From Leeuwenhoekiella palythoae (GTDB lineage Bacteria; Bacteroidota; Bacteroidia; Flavobacteriales; Flavobacteriaceae): a stretch of DNA of 64,000 nucleotides. Numbering within the stretch: the first letter of the stretch is position 1; each line of letters starts with the position of its first letter. Of this stretch, positions 25,387 through 33,162 are shown piece by piece. The stretch lies in NCBI RefSeq assembly GCF_900130045.1, contig NZ_FQXT01000006.1:226619-290618 (forward strand), written 5' to 3'. Below the pieces are notes generated by a model. It was given only the letters and a program-made list of their open reading frames with translations, was not told the origin of the DNA and did not search any database. The translations under genes and the position numbers were made by a program.

Positions 25387-25767
25387 ATGGCAATTGTTAG
25401 AAAGACAAAATCTGTACACACGCTGCTTGAAGTAATGAAGCAAGCCGGGGAGGCCTTGTCTGTGGTTGATCTGGTAAACAGATTAGATCAAGAGATGAAT
25501 AAAACCACGGTGTACCGCATTTTAGACCGGTTAGAAGATGAAGGGCTTTTGCATTCGTTTCAAGGAAAAGACGGCTTAAAATGGTATGCGCAGTGTCAAG
25601 ACTGCTCGACCGAGCATCATACTGATATGCATCCGCATTTTCAATGTGTGCAATGCGGAAAGACTACATGTCTCCCACTGGAGGTGACCATCCCTAAAGT
25701 TCCCAATGTCAAGATCCAGTCAGCTTCTTTGCTGCTGACGGGCTTGTGTGAAGAATGTTTGACTTGA
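25387..25767 (+). CDS. zur: Fur-family repressor, probable zinc regulator Zur
   Basis: A 126-residue DNA-binding metalloregulator. The N-terminal winged helix spans about 5-75 (VVDLVNRLDQEMNKTTVYRILDRLEDEGLLH), with the Fur-family TTVYR recognition helix. The dimerisation half has structural-zinc cysteine pairs FQCVQCG and LCEECL and a His cluster (TEHHTDMHPH). Zur rather than Fur is inferred from the neighbours: folE, MerC and a COG0523 GTPase transcribed divergently, with TTGCAA boxes on both promoters. The protein is a little shorter than classical Fur (about 140-150). Manganese- or iron-sensing is the alternative. Confidence 0.85.
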   Translation: MAIVRKTKSVHTLLEVMKQAGEALSVVDLVNRLDQEMNKTTVYRILDRLEDEGLLHSFQGKDGLKWYAQCQDCSTEHHTDMHPHFQCVQCGKTTCLPLEVTIPKVPNVKIQSASLLLTGLCEECLT

Positions 25768-25839
25768 TCACAGCTTGAGCACTATAGATAAAGCGCACGT
25801 GTTCCTTGTGAACACTTATTTTAAAACTCAAAATTTGCG

Positions 25840-25879
25840 ACACGCAGAAAAGCAGGCCTAAGCCTGCTTTTCTGCGTGT
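25840..25879. terminator. Long perfect hairpin between zur and the siderophore locus
   Basis: ACACGCAGAAAAGCAGGC (25840-25857) and its exact complement at 25862-25879 form an 18-bp stem with a CTAA loop. It lies between convergent genes and can act both ways. The U-run is inside the stem, so the active form is probably the inner GCAGGC/GCCTGC hairpin followed by UUUU. Confidence 0.8.
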
Positions 25880-25896
25880 TATTGTGGCATTATCAA

Positions 25897-27153
25897 TTAT
25901 TCAACAACATCAAGTTTACTGATAGCGGTAATGGTACCACCTACAACCTCTTTACCTTGAGTAGCCGTTGCACTTGCTACATCAATATTATAGATCCAAC
26001 TTCCGGTTTCTGTGGTGATTCCTACGCTTACGGTGCTTTTATTGTCAGAAACGTAGTTGCTTTTGCTTGAAGTGAGCACTACAGTTTCAGGATTTGGTGT
26101 ACCACTTACAGGAGTTACAGTTTGATTGTAAACATCAATAATGGCATACTGATTTCCGCTGGCGTAAGCAGATGTTCTTTCAGAAGCCATAATTCCTACA
26201 AATTTACCGTTACCTACATAGACCTGGTCTGTAACATACAAGCCGCCACTCGCTTCCTCTATGTTGAAGTAGTAATCGTCAAATTGAGTACTTCCGCTAG
26301 GAATACGAGTTACCGCAGAAGGTAAAGTAGAAGAAAGTTCGCCGTTTGTTGTAGCTACCGAAGAAGAAAATGCATATGCATCTCCATTCTCATCAACACT
26401 TAATCCGTTTACGAAATAACGCCCAATAAAGCTGGTACGCTCATCGTGAATAGTAGTCTCATATTCCATTTCTGGATAAGAATAAACTGCAATGTTTGCT
26501 TCGTTAGGATAGATGGTTCCAAAAGAATCACTACAGCATCCTTTCATTGTGAAATAAGGTAGATAAACTTTATCACCCACCTGCGTAATCCAAGTAAAGA
26601 AAGCTAATTCGCCAGATTCTTTATCAGCAAGTTCTTGTGTGTTGATTTGCCCTTCAGCAACAAATTGTAAAGTATTTGTATCAAAACGATACCAAGAAGC
26701 GATAGGAGAATCTGCATTTCTTGAAATTTTGATCAACAAGATTTCGTCATCTACAGCAGCAAATGCCTGAACAGTTTCAGATTGAAAATCAGATAATTTC
26801 TCAAGCGAACCTTCAGCGTTCAATTCGTATGAAGTTACCGCACCAGGATTCCCCTGACCGTAAAGCATACTGAAGAATTTGTTATTTGTAGTGATGTAAT
26901 ATCTGTATGTACCATCTTGTTCGATACCGTTTCCGGCAGTACTTATAGAACCTTCATTAATTGCATCTGTAGTTAAAATATAATCGGCAACACCTTCTGA
27001 ACCCGCGGCAGTAGGCGTAGCAGTAATGATGTATTTTGATTCAACACCGGCTTCAGGATTCTCAGGAGATGTACCGTCATCATTGCTATCACAGGCTGTA
27101 AATAGCAAGCCCAATAGACCTAAAGTTCCAAAGATTAATTTTTCTTTTTTCAT
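25897..27153 (-). CDS. DUF4374 surface lipoprotein, XusB-like siderophore binder
   Basis: A 418-residue lipoprotein with lipobox LFTAC (Cys21) followed by the acidic DSNDDGTSPE, which fits the surface-export signal of Bacteroidota. The rest is a repetitive beta protein (propeller-like WYRFD and AVYSYPEMEY strands) of the DUF4374 family. The Bacteroides member XusB binds ferric xenosiderophores at the cell surface and works with a TonB receptor (XusA) and a PepSY protein (XusC). All three occur here. It follows the receptor gene by 25 bp. The exact siderophore is unknown. Confidence 0.85.
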   Translation of the reverse strand: MKKEKLIFGTLGLLGLLFTACDSNDDGTSPENPEAGVESKYIITATPTAAGSEGVADYILTTDAINEGSISTAGNGIEQDGTYRYYITTNNKFFSMLYGQGNPGAVTSYELNAEGSLEKLSDFQSETVQAFAAVDDEILLIKISRNADSPIASWYRFDTNTLQFVAEGQINTQELADKESGELAFFTWITQVGDKVYLPYFTMKGCCSDSFGTIYPNEANIAVYSYPEMEYETTIHDERTSFIGRYFVNGLSVDENGDAYAFSSSVATTNGELSSTLPSAVTRIPSGSTQFDDYYFNIEEASGGLYVTDQVYVGNGKFVGIMASERTSAYASGNQYAIIDVYNQTVTPVSGTPNPETVVLTSSKSNYVSDNKSTVSVGITTETGSWIYNIDVASATATQGKEVVGGTITAISKLDVVE

Positions 27154-27178
27154 TGTTTACTTAATTAAGAGTTGTTGT

Positions 27179-29539
27179 TTATAGAATTGTGTATTTGATT
27201 TTTCCGAAGAATGCACGACCGGGTTTCTGCAATGAGAAATTATCATAGAGGTTGCGATCGGTTATATTTCGGCACTCCAGCGTGAACTGTAGTTTTTTAT
27301 TAAGCGTGTAGGTAAGGGTTACATCGTGCGCTAGCTGTTCTGGGATAACCAGTTTTTCACTTCCCTGACTAGGCCAGTACAGATAGAACTCGTGCACATA
27401 AAGCAGGTTATAGCCTATATTGAAATTGTCGTCCTTTCTTAAGACGTTAAAAAAAGTATAGTTGGCATCAGCATTTCCGTAGAGGTAAGGCATATTGGGA
27501 ATTCTGTCGCGGTATACGATGCTTTCTACAGTTTGATCTCCCACAAAGCGGGTATCATTTCTGAGCTCTTGGTAGGTGACGCTAAGACCTGCAGCAAAAG
27601 ATTTGCCGTGCTGATAGCGTATTTCACTTTCGATACCGGCATTGGTAACGCTGGCAAGATTGCCCATTACCTGCATCGTCTGATTTTGATTAAGTTCAGG
27701 ACGAATAAAGTCGCTAGCATCGCGATAAAACGTGTTCAGATTAAAATTGATGAGATTCTGCTTAAAAGTTAGCCAATAGCTCGTACCTAAGTTATAGTTG
27801 TAACTGTATTCTGGTTTAAGATCTGTATTACCCTGAAGGTTGATCACATCCCCAAAAAGTTCGTTAGCTGCTGGAAGTCTGTATGTTTTTTCAAAAGAAG
27901 CTTTAAACTGAAGATTCTTATGTAAGAAATAGGTTAGTGCAGTACCATAACCTATATGGTTAAAAGTATTGATGGTATTGTAATACGCCACATCACCATA
28001 GTTACCCGTAGGATTGTAAGAAGCGGTAAACTCATTTTGCTGAAAGAAATTCTTCATAAATACCGAAGCATTCCAGTTCTCTTGCTCATAAGTATAACCA
28101 AGCCCCAATACGTTTTTCATCGTTTTTCTGGGTTCATCATAACGATCATTGTCAGGGTTGGCTTCGTCTTCTCCTTTTCGGTTAAAGGTGTTAAAGGTGT
28201 TGCTTAAAGCAATAGTTTGATGGTCATCTATTTTGTAATTAAAAGACGCGGTAGCAATACCATTATTATTGCGATACTTGTACAAGGAGTAGGAGCGCTC
28301 TCCACCGGCACCATCATATTCTTTAAATTGCCCTAACCAGTTGTATCTGCGGTTTAGCGTATCAATATTTTGTTCAGAGCCTAGGTTGTAGTTGGCGCTA
28401 ATACGCGCATTTAATTTCTTGATGATAAAATCATCCTTCTTATATTTTAAACTAGGCATCACAATATTGGCTCTACTGTGCCAGCCTCCAAAAACACTTA
28501 CCAAACGTGCTCCGGTTTGAATTTCCTGATAACTTTTGCCTAAAGTAACCCCTAACAAGAGCTGATCTGCATACGATTTATTAGCCACCCCAACATTAAT
28601 AATAGCAGTCTCGTTATGATACTGATCATTAAAACGCTCTACTTCTTGATTAGGGTAATACTCTCCCGTATTGATATCTGCGACATCTACGTCAACTTTA
28701 TAGGTGTTATCAGAATAATTCTGAAATGCATTGACCTGAGCGGTAAAACCAGAATCTGAAACATAAATAGCATTTACAGTGCTTCTATGGGTATTAAATG
28801 AGCCGTAAGAATAGGATGCTTCTAAATGATTCTGTGTGTATGAATTAGTAACAATATTAACCGCTCCACCTAATGCATCAGCACCCAGACCAATGGGTAC
28901 TACCCCTTTATAGACTTCAATGCGATCAGCGAGATTTACAGGAATATTATTCAGTTGAAAGGCTGAACCGAAATTTTCCATAGGAATTCCATCAAGAAAA
29001 AATTTGATCTGTCTTCCTCTGAATCCATTTATCGAAAAATTCATTTGTGATCCAACTCCTCCGTTTTCACGCACACGCACCCCGCTCACTTTGTCTAGAG
29101 CGTGACCCAAATCTAAAGTGGTGTTGCTCAACTTTTTTGTGTCCACTACACTTACATTAAAGGCTTTATCACGCACTTGCTGAACCACGCTTTTTCCTGT
29201 AACCGTAACTTCATCAAGAGCGTTTGTAGCTTCTTCGAGCGTAATGTTTAGCGTTAATTGCGTACTTCCGGTAAGTTCGATCGCTTTGCTAAATGTTTTA
29301 AAGCCCATAAAAGAGGCTTCTAAAGTAAACCTGCCTTTTTGCGATGATTTTAATTGGTACGAACCATTGTCTGCGGTTAAAGTACCGGTGGTGGTATTCT
29401 TGATTAAAACAGTAGCTCCGGGAATAGGTTCTTGATTTTGATCCAAGATTTTACCTGTGATCACATTTTGAGCATTACCTGCTACACCGATGAGCACTAA
29501 GGTAAAAGCAATCACAAGATTGCGTAGTTGTTTAGACAT
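27179..29539 (-). CDS. TonB-dependent siderophore receptor, XusA-like
   Basis: Outer-membrane receptor of 786 residues. It has a signal peptide ending GNAQ (about 23), a carboxypeptidase-regulatory-like domain (about 25-105, VITGKILDQNQEPIPGATVLIKN), a plug (about 110-235, with GFRGRQIKFFLDGIPMENFG and VEVYKGVVPIGLGADALGGAVNIVT), and a long barrel ending GRAFFGKIKYTIL with the terminal aromatic-rich strand. It sits between a methyltransferase and the DUF4374 lipoprotein gene, all leftward. The ferric siderophore role is inferred from the XusB- and XusC-like partners. Confidence 0.9.
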   Translation of the reverse strand: MSKQLRNLVIAFTLVLIGVAGNAQNVITGKILDQNQEPIPGATVLIKNTTTGTLTADNGSYQLKSSQKGRFTLEASFMGFKTFSKAIELTGSTQLTLNITLEEATNALDEVTVTGKSVVQQVRDKAFNVSVVDTKKLSNTTLDLGHALDKVSGVRVRENGGVGSQMNFSINGFRGRQIKFFLDGIPMENFGSAFQLNNIPVNLADRIEVYKGVVPIGLGADALGGAVNIVTNSYTQNHLEASYSYGSFNTHRSTVNAIYVSDSGFTAQVNAFQNYSDNTYKVDVDVADINTGEYYPNQEVERFNDQYHNETAIINVGVANKSYADQLLLGVTLGKSYQEIQTGARLVSVFGGWHSRANIVMPSLKYKKDDFIIKKLNARISANYNLGSEQNIDTLNRRYNWLGQFKEYDGAGGERSYSLYKYRNNNGIATASFNYKIDDHQTIALSNTFNTFNRKGEDEANPDNDRYDEPRKTMKNVLGLGYTYEQENWNASVFMKNFFQQNEFTASYNPTGNYGDVAYYNTINTFNHIGYGTALTYFLHKNLQFKASFEKTYRLPAANELFGDVINLQGNTDLKPEYSYNYNLGTSYWLTFKQNLINFNLNTFYRDASDFIRPELNQNQTMQVMGNLASVTNAGIESEIRYQHGKSFAAGLSVTYQELRNDTRFVGDQTVESIVYRDRIPNMPYLYGNADANYTFFNVLRKDDNFNIGYNLLYVHEFYLYWPSQGSEKLVIPEQLAHDVTLTYTLNKKLQFTLECRNITDRNLYDNFSLQKPGRAFFGKIKYTIL

Positions 29540-29571
29540 ATGGCGTCGTAAATTGATAGTTGAAAATTGAA

Positions 29572-30243
29572 TTATTTAGTAACCTTGAGAATGGTATAAT
29601 CGCGTTCTACTGCGGTTCCCATTTTACTCAAGACTGAATCTGTATGCACTTTTAGTTGAAAATTAGAGAAGCCGCACTTTTCCAAAAGGCTTAAGAGCTC
29701 TACTGAATCATAAAGCTCAAACCCATGCTGAGTAAAAGGCAACTGCTCCATAAATTTGCGTTCTGCATAACCTAACACCAGTGCACCACCTTTTTTTAAG
29801 AGCTTATATAGTTGGGAGATTATTTTAGTAGGTTCCTGCCAGAAATACAGTGTGTTTACAGCAATAATCTTATCAAATTCAGCTTCTGAAAAATCTAAGA
29901 GTTTGCCATTATAGGCTTTAAACTCTAGTGCTTGTTGTTTAGCGAATGTGCTATTGTATTTTTTTGCTTCTTCGATCATTAAAGTTGAAATATCGAGGCC
30001 TGTATAGGTGAGGTGCTTTCTGTTTTTTAATACGTGAGAAAGGTGCCAGCCATTTCCCGGACCCAATTCTAATATGTTATTGTTATGTTGTACATCAAGC
30101 GCAGTGAACGCGTTGATAACCATTTCTTTATTTGATTCTTGCATACGCCGCGCAACGGCTATTCCCTGAGGTCCTGAAGGACATCCCAGCTGGTTAGAAA
30201 GCTCTATTAAATCTTGTGTACTCCATTTTTTATATGTTTCCAT
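29572..30243 (-). CDS. Class I SAM-dependent methyltransferase
   Basis: A 223-residue cytoplasmic methyltransferase. Motif I is ILELGPGNGWHLSHVL (about 57-72), an acidic residue for the SAM ribose is in YTGLDIS, motif IV is FDKIIAVNTLYFW, and the post-motif is LLKKGGALVLGYAERK. It is the first gene behind one of the two direct-repeat operators of the siderophore locus, so it is co-regulated with uptake. Methyltransferases of this type could modify a siderophore or a small molecule, but the substrate cannot be deduced. Confidence 0.85.
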   Translation of the reverse strand: METYKKWSTQDLIELSNQLGCPSGPQGIAVARRMQESNKEMVINAFTALDVQHNNNILELGPGNGWHLSHVLKNRKHLTYTGLDISTLMIEEAKKYNSTFAKQQALEFKAYNGKLLDFSEAEFDKIIAVNTLYFWQEPTKIISQLYKLLKKGGALVLGYAERKFMEQLPFTQHGFELYDSVELLSLLEKCGFSNFQLKVHTDSVLSKMGTAVERDYTILKVTK

Positions 30244-30276
30244 AACTTTGTTATTTAGATTGAATATAAATTAGAG

Positions 30277-30284
30277 CAAAGCTA
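30277..30284 (-). promoter_or_regulatory. -7 element of the methyltransferase-receptor operon
   Basis: TAGCTTTG on the minus strand, a full TAnnTTTG match, 34 bases before the ATG at 30243. There is no clear TTG at -33; the place is taken by the proximal half of the direct-repeat operator, as at an activator-dependent promoter. Confidence 0.6.
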
Positions 30285-30306
30285 GGAGCATTCTTTTTAT
30301 TCCAAC

Positions 30307-30340
30307 TACGCAAGACGGAGAATGAGCTACGTCATACGGA
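30307..30340 (-). promoter_or_regulatory. AraC-type direct-repeat operator, copy 1
   Basis: On the minus strand two half-sites in the same direction: TCCGTATGACGTA (30340-30328) and TCCGTCTTGCGTA (30319-30307), repeating every 21 bp. The proximal half ends 64 bases upstream of the methyltransferase ATG and 23 bases from the -7 element. Copy 2 has the same spacing upstream of the other operon. Confidence 0.75.
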
Positions 30341-30367
30341 TTATATACTAGTGTTTCAGTTTTAGAT

Positions 30368-31978
30368 TTATGCCGGTGAGCGTTTAACAGTTGAAGCTTT
30401 TGAGGTGTCTTTATTTTTCAGTTTAAAGACCACAGCGATAGAGCTCAAACTCATTAAGATCCAAAAGAGATCAACCACAAAAATCTGACTGAAGCCTGAA
30501 CTCCAAGATACCCACGGCCAATTCCCGGTTACAAGTCCGTTGGCGACAGGAACACTTAGCGCTAGGATACTTCCAAGAATGAGACAAATTTTGTTGATGA
30601 GGTAATTATTTCTAAGCGCAATTAAAACTAAGCTTAGGCCTAACCAGCTGTAAAAGAATACGTGATACATAAAGATCTGGCGCGTGTCACCTAGATCAGT
30701 ACCAAAAACTTTGATCGCTGTGAATGTAGCTGCAGTAACAGGATATAGACTCAGGCAGGCAGCCATATAAATATGAACTAACCATTTATTAAATATGCGT
30801 TTTGCGGGGGCAACGTGTTTTTTATCTCGAGCCACAAGCCAAATGAGCACACCACTTAGGATTACAAAACATGTAATAAACCCAAGTAGGAGGTAAATAA
30901 GTTTCATGCCGTAACCTCCAAAATCACCATAATGTAACCTGCGCAGCAGATTGAGTGAACCTTCGGCATAAGAGATTTTTCCGTAGGGATCTTTAGTATT
31001 TACCACTTGACCATCTTGAACACGATAAGTGATATGACCGGTACCTAAAAGCTTTTGGTCAAAATCTGGCGCCCCATAGATCTTTACATGCATACTTTGG
31101 TCACCGTAGTTAATGACATCAAGCGCGGTAAGCTTAATGTCAGGCCATTTGTTAAGCGTTCTGGCAACAAAATCGTTTATAGATGGTACGGTTTCTAATG
31201 GCTGGTACGTAAACTCATAAGTTGGATTTTCTTCATACTGAATATCCTTGGTAAAAGCCTGTACATCATCACCATAAATAAAGGATTGCACTGGTGGAAA
31301 CATAACCATATAGCCTATAATCAAGAAGCAACCCGTAAGTGCAAACATAAACTGGTACGGCAAGCCAATCATCCCAAGGGCTACGTGAGCATCAGTCCAT
31401 ATATTTTTCCATTTTCCTTTAGGACGGAATACATAAAAGCTAGGAATAATCTTTTTCCAGTGTACAATAACACCGGTGATTACAGCAAACAAAAAGAAAA
31501 ACGCAACAAAGCCCGAAAGGTAGTACCCTGATCTGCTAAAAAAATTAAGCTGTGCAAAAAAATGCAACCTGTAAAAGAACTCTCCAAGACTGTAATTAGA
31601 AGTGTAATCTTCCTTTTTAAAGGTATCCATATCCATATAAAAGAAGTTTCCTCTACGACCGCGTTGAGGTGCATCTTGTATGGTGGTATCTTTAGATTTA
31701 GTCATTGTCGCCCCTAATCTGCGCTCAAAATAGCGGTGATTGAACATCAAGTCTCTACCATATAAAGGCTTGTCTGTGCTCAATTCGTTTAAGGCCTGAT
31801 CAAAATCTATCGTACTAAAATAAGCAGACTTAATGGGTTCATTGCGTTCCCAAGCATTGATCTCATCTCTTAAAAATGAAATGGATCCCGTAAAAAAGAT
31901 AACATAAAGTAATGCGCTTATTACAATACCGCTAATGGTATGCGTATGAAAAAACACATTGTATAATCGTTGTCCCAT
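30368..31978 (-). CDS. PepSY-domain membrane protein, XusC-like ferric reductase candidate
   Basis: Inner-membrane protein of 536 residues. It has an N-terminal TM with the PepSY_TM hallmark FFHTHTISGIVISALLYVIFFTGSISFLRDE, TMs near 155-180, 205-225 and 360-385, and a C-terminal set of about four more. Periplasmic PepSY segments lie between. Conserved His in the TMs (HTHTISG, DAHVALGMIG, FYHVFF-type) could carry haem. FoxB and XusC relatives reduce ferric siderophores at the inner membrane. It ends the operon 32604-30368 and is followed by the operator of the next operon. Confidence 0.85.
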   Translation of the reverse strand: MGQRLYNVFFHTHTISGIVISALLYVIFFTGSISFLRDEINAWERNEPIKSAYFSTIDFDQALNELSTDKPLYGRDLMFNHRYFERRLGATMTKSKDTTIQDAPQRGRRGNFFYMDMDTFKKEDYTSNYSLGEFFYRLHFFAQLNFFSRSGYYLSGFVAFFFLFAVITGVIVHWKKIIPSFYVFRPKGKWKNIWTDAHVALGMIGLPYQFMFALTGCFLIIGYMVMFPPVQSFIYGDDVQAFTKDIQYEENPTYEFTYQPLETVPSINDFVARTLNKWPDIKLTALDVINYGDQSMHVKIYGAPDFDQKLLGTGHITYRVQDGQVVNTKDPYGKISYAEGSLNLLRRLHYGDFGGYGMKLIYLLLGFITCFVILSGVLIWLVARDKKHVAPAKRIFNKWLVHIYMAACLSLYPVTAATFTAIKVFGTDLGDTRQIFMYHVFFYSWLGLSLVLIALRNNYLINKICLILGSILALSVPVANGLVTGNWPWVSWSSGFSQIFVVDLFWILMSLSSIAVVFKLKNKDTSKASTVKRSPA

Positions 31979-31993
31979 AGAAGGAGTTTAGCG

Positions 31994-32272
31994 TTAGATT
32001 AAATTGATGAGACTATATAATACTGCACAGAGTAGTGCATATAGGGCTAGAATTTTATATCCGTTCTCAACGAGATAGACCACTAAAAAGAGCGTTACCC
32101 AAACCGCAAAACCAGCGTACTGAAGCGTTATCAGTGTTTCGGTAGGTGCGGCAAATTTTAGAATAAGCATAAAAAGCAGTTGCGTGATGCAATAGCCACC
32201 TACAAATCCGGCAATAAGTTTAGCGAGTCGTTGCCAGGGGGAACGGGTAAGGTGTTTTTTGTTAGCCGGCAT
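31994..32272 (-). CDS. Small membrane protein, DUF3649-like
   Basis: A 92-residue protein with a basic start (MPANKKHLTRSPWQRLAKL) and three TM segments (about 20-40, 48-66, 72-92). Length, layout and the RLA...GGY start fit DUF3649, which in Pseudomonas-type siderophore loci stands next to DUF3325 and PepSY genes, as it does here. It is probably an auxiliary part of the PepSY reductase or an iron-release complex. It starts 2 bp after the preceding gene and ends 15 bp before the PepSY gene. Confidence 0.7.
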   Translation of the reverse strand: MPANKKHLTRSPWQRLAKLIAGFVGGYCITQLLFMLILKFAAPTETLITLQYAGFAVWVTLFLVVYLVENGYKILALYALLCAVLYSLINLI

Positions 32273-32274
32273 AG

Positions 32275-32604
32275 TTATAAGAATAATTCAAGAATTAGCG
32301 CTAGTACAAAAACTACAGCCAGTTGTTTACTATTGGTAATAAATAAGGGCCCTATCAGCACTTGAATGCTTGCGATGGTCATTAGAATTACGAGAAAAGA
32401 AAAACTTCCGGATCCAAGCCCTAGATTGATCACACATAAAATAAGGCCAAGCGTCAACAAAAATAGCCCTAAGTATTTACTGGTTTTTGTATTTGAAGAT
32501 GCCCATAGGACTACCGGATTTCCCTTTGGCAGTATAGCCCGTTTTGACGTGCTGTAGCAGCAATAAAAGCCAAGAGCGGTTAATAGAATACTTAAGCTGA
32601 GCAT
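32275..32604 (-). CDS. Small membrane protein, DUF3325-like
   Basis: A 109-residue protein with three or four TM segments and a short polar loop (SNTKTSKYLG). The start MLSLSILLTALGFYCCYSTSKR and overall size fit DUF3325, a companion of PepSY and DUF3649 in siderophore loci. It is the first gene of the second operon of the locus and lies directly behind operator copy 2. No enzymatic motif. Confidence 0.7.
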   Translation of the reverse strand: MLSLSILLTALGFYCCYSTSKRAILPKGNPVVLWASSNTKTSKYLGLFLLTLGLILCVINLGLGSGSFSFLVILMTIASIQVLIGPLFITNSKQLAVVFVLALILELFL

Positions 32605-32667
32605 AGCAGGTTATTAAAATTTACTTTTTGCGGCTGCAAATATGTACGGAATTAGAATGGTTCTAAA

Positions 32668-32701
32668 TACGCGAGGCGGAGAAATAGATACGTCAAACGG
32701 A
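32668..32701 (-). promoter_or_regulatory. AraC-type direct-repeat operator, copy 2
   Basis: Minus-strand half-sites TCCGTTTGACGTA (32701-32689) and TCCGCCTCGCGTA (32680-32668), 21 bp apart. The proximal half ends 64 bases upstream of the ATG at 32604. The candidate -7 element CATATTTG (32644-32637) is 24 bases away, one base off consensus. Spacing matches copy 1 almost exactly. Confidence 0.75.
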
Positions 32702-32731
32702 ATTTAGTCTCTAGCATTTCGCTAAAGCTGT

Positions 32732-33082
32732 TCAAGAATCGATCTCATGATTCTTTAGAGTTTCCTGCATTTCAATGTGAAACGTAGCTCCTACAAAAAG
32801 TTCTTCAAAATCAGCTAAAAGCAGCGGGTCTACCATAAGACAGAGTTCGCTATTGGTGTCAGGTAAGTATAATTTATCAGGTAGTTTGCCTTGACAATTT
32901 TCGCAGTAACACGGCTGAAAATAAGACCTCACAATATTTAGTAGGGAATAAATATCCTTTTTAGACATAAAAATTCCCATCGAGTCGATTACCAATTGAT
33001 AGTTGCATTTAGGATTGGGTGCATCAGAAATTGTGAAGACTGAACCGTACGGATTCTTGTAAATCAATGACATATATGACAT
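32732..33082 (-). CDS. Small protein of unknown function with CYCENC motif
   Basis: A 116-residue soluble protein that I do not recognise. It has an N-terminal beta region (YKNPYGSVFTISDAPNPKCNYQLVIDSMGIFM), a helix-like middle, the motif CYCENCQGK (two CxxC-like pairs, possibly a metal knuckle) and an acidic helical C-terminus. A second ATG three codons in is an alternative start. It is convergent with nothing and divergent from the AraC regulator gene, separated by a 16-bp palindrome. Confidence 0.7.
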   Translation of the reverse strand: MSYMSLIYKNPYGSVFTISDAPNPKCNYQLVIDSMGIFMSKKDIYSLLNIVRSYFQPCYCENCQGKLPDKLYLPDTNSELCLMVDPLLLADFEELFVGATFHIEMQETLKNHEIDS

Positions 33083-33083
33083 A

Positions 33084-33099
33084 ACTAAAAGCTTTTAGT
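33084..33099. promoter_or_regulatory. 16-bp perfect palindrome in the divergent gap
   Basis: ACTAAAAGCTTTTAGT. It begins one base beyond the start codon of the CYCENC gene and lies 31 bp upstream of the regulator's -7 element. It is a candidate operator for an unknown dimeric regulator; it does not resemble the direct-repeat sites. Confidence 0.4.
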
Positions 33100-33129
33100 A
33101 TATTTACTATTTAGATTAAATAAAAATAA

Positions 33130-33137
33130 TATTTTTG
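33130..33137 (+). promoter_or_regulatory. -7 element of the AraC-type regulator gene
   Basis: TATTTTTG, a full TAnnTTTG match, 26 bases before the ATG at 33163. No good TTG lies at -33. Confidence 0.5.
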
Positions 33138-33162
33138 TGGTTATTACATCGATTTATAAGAA

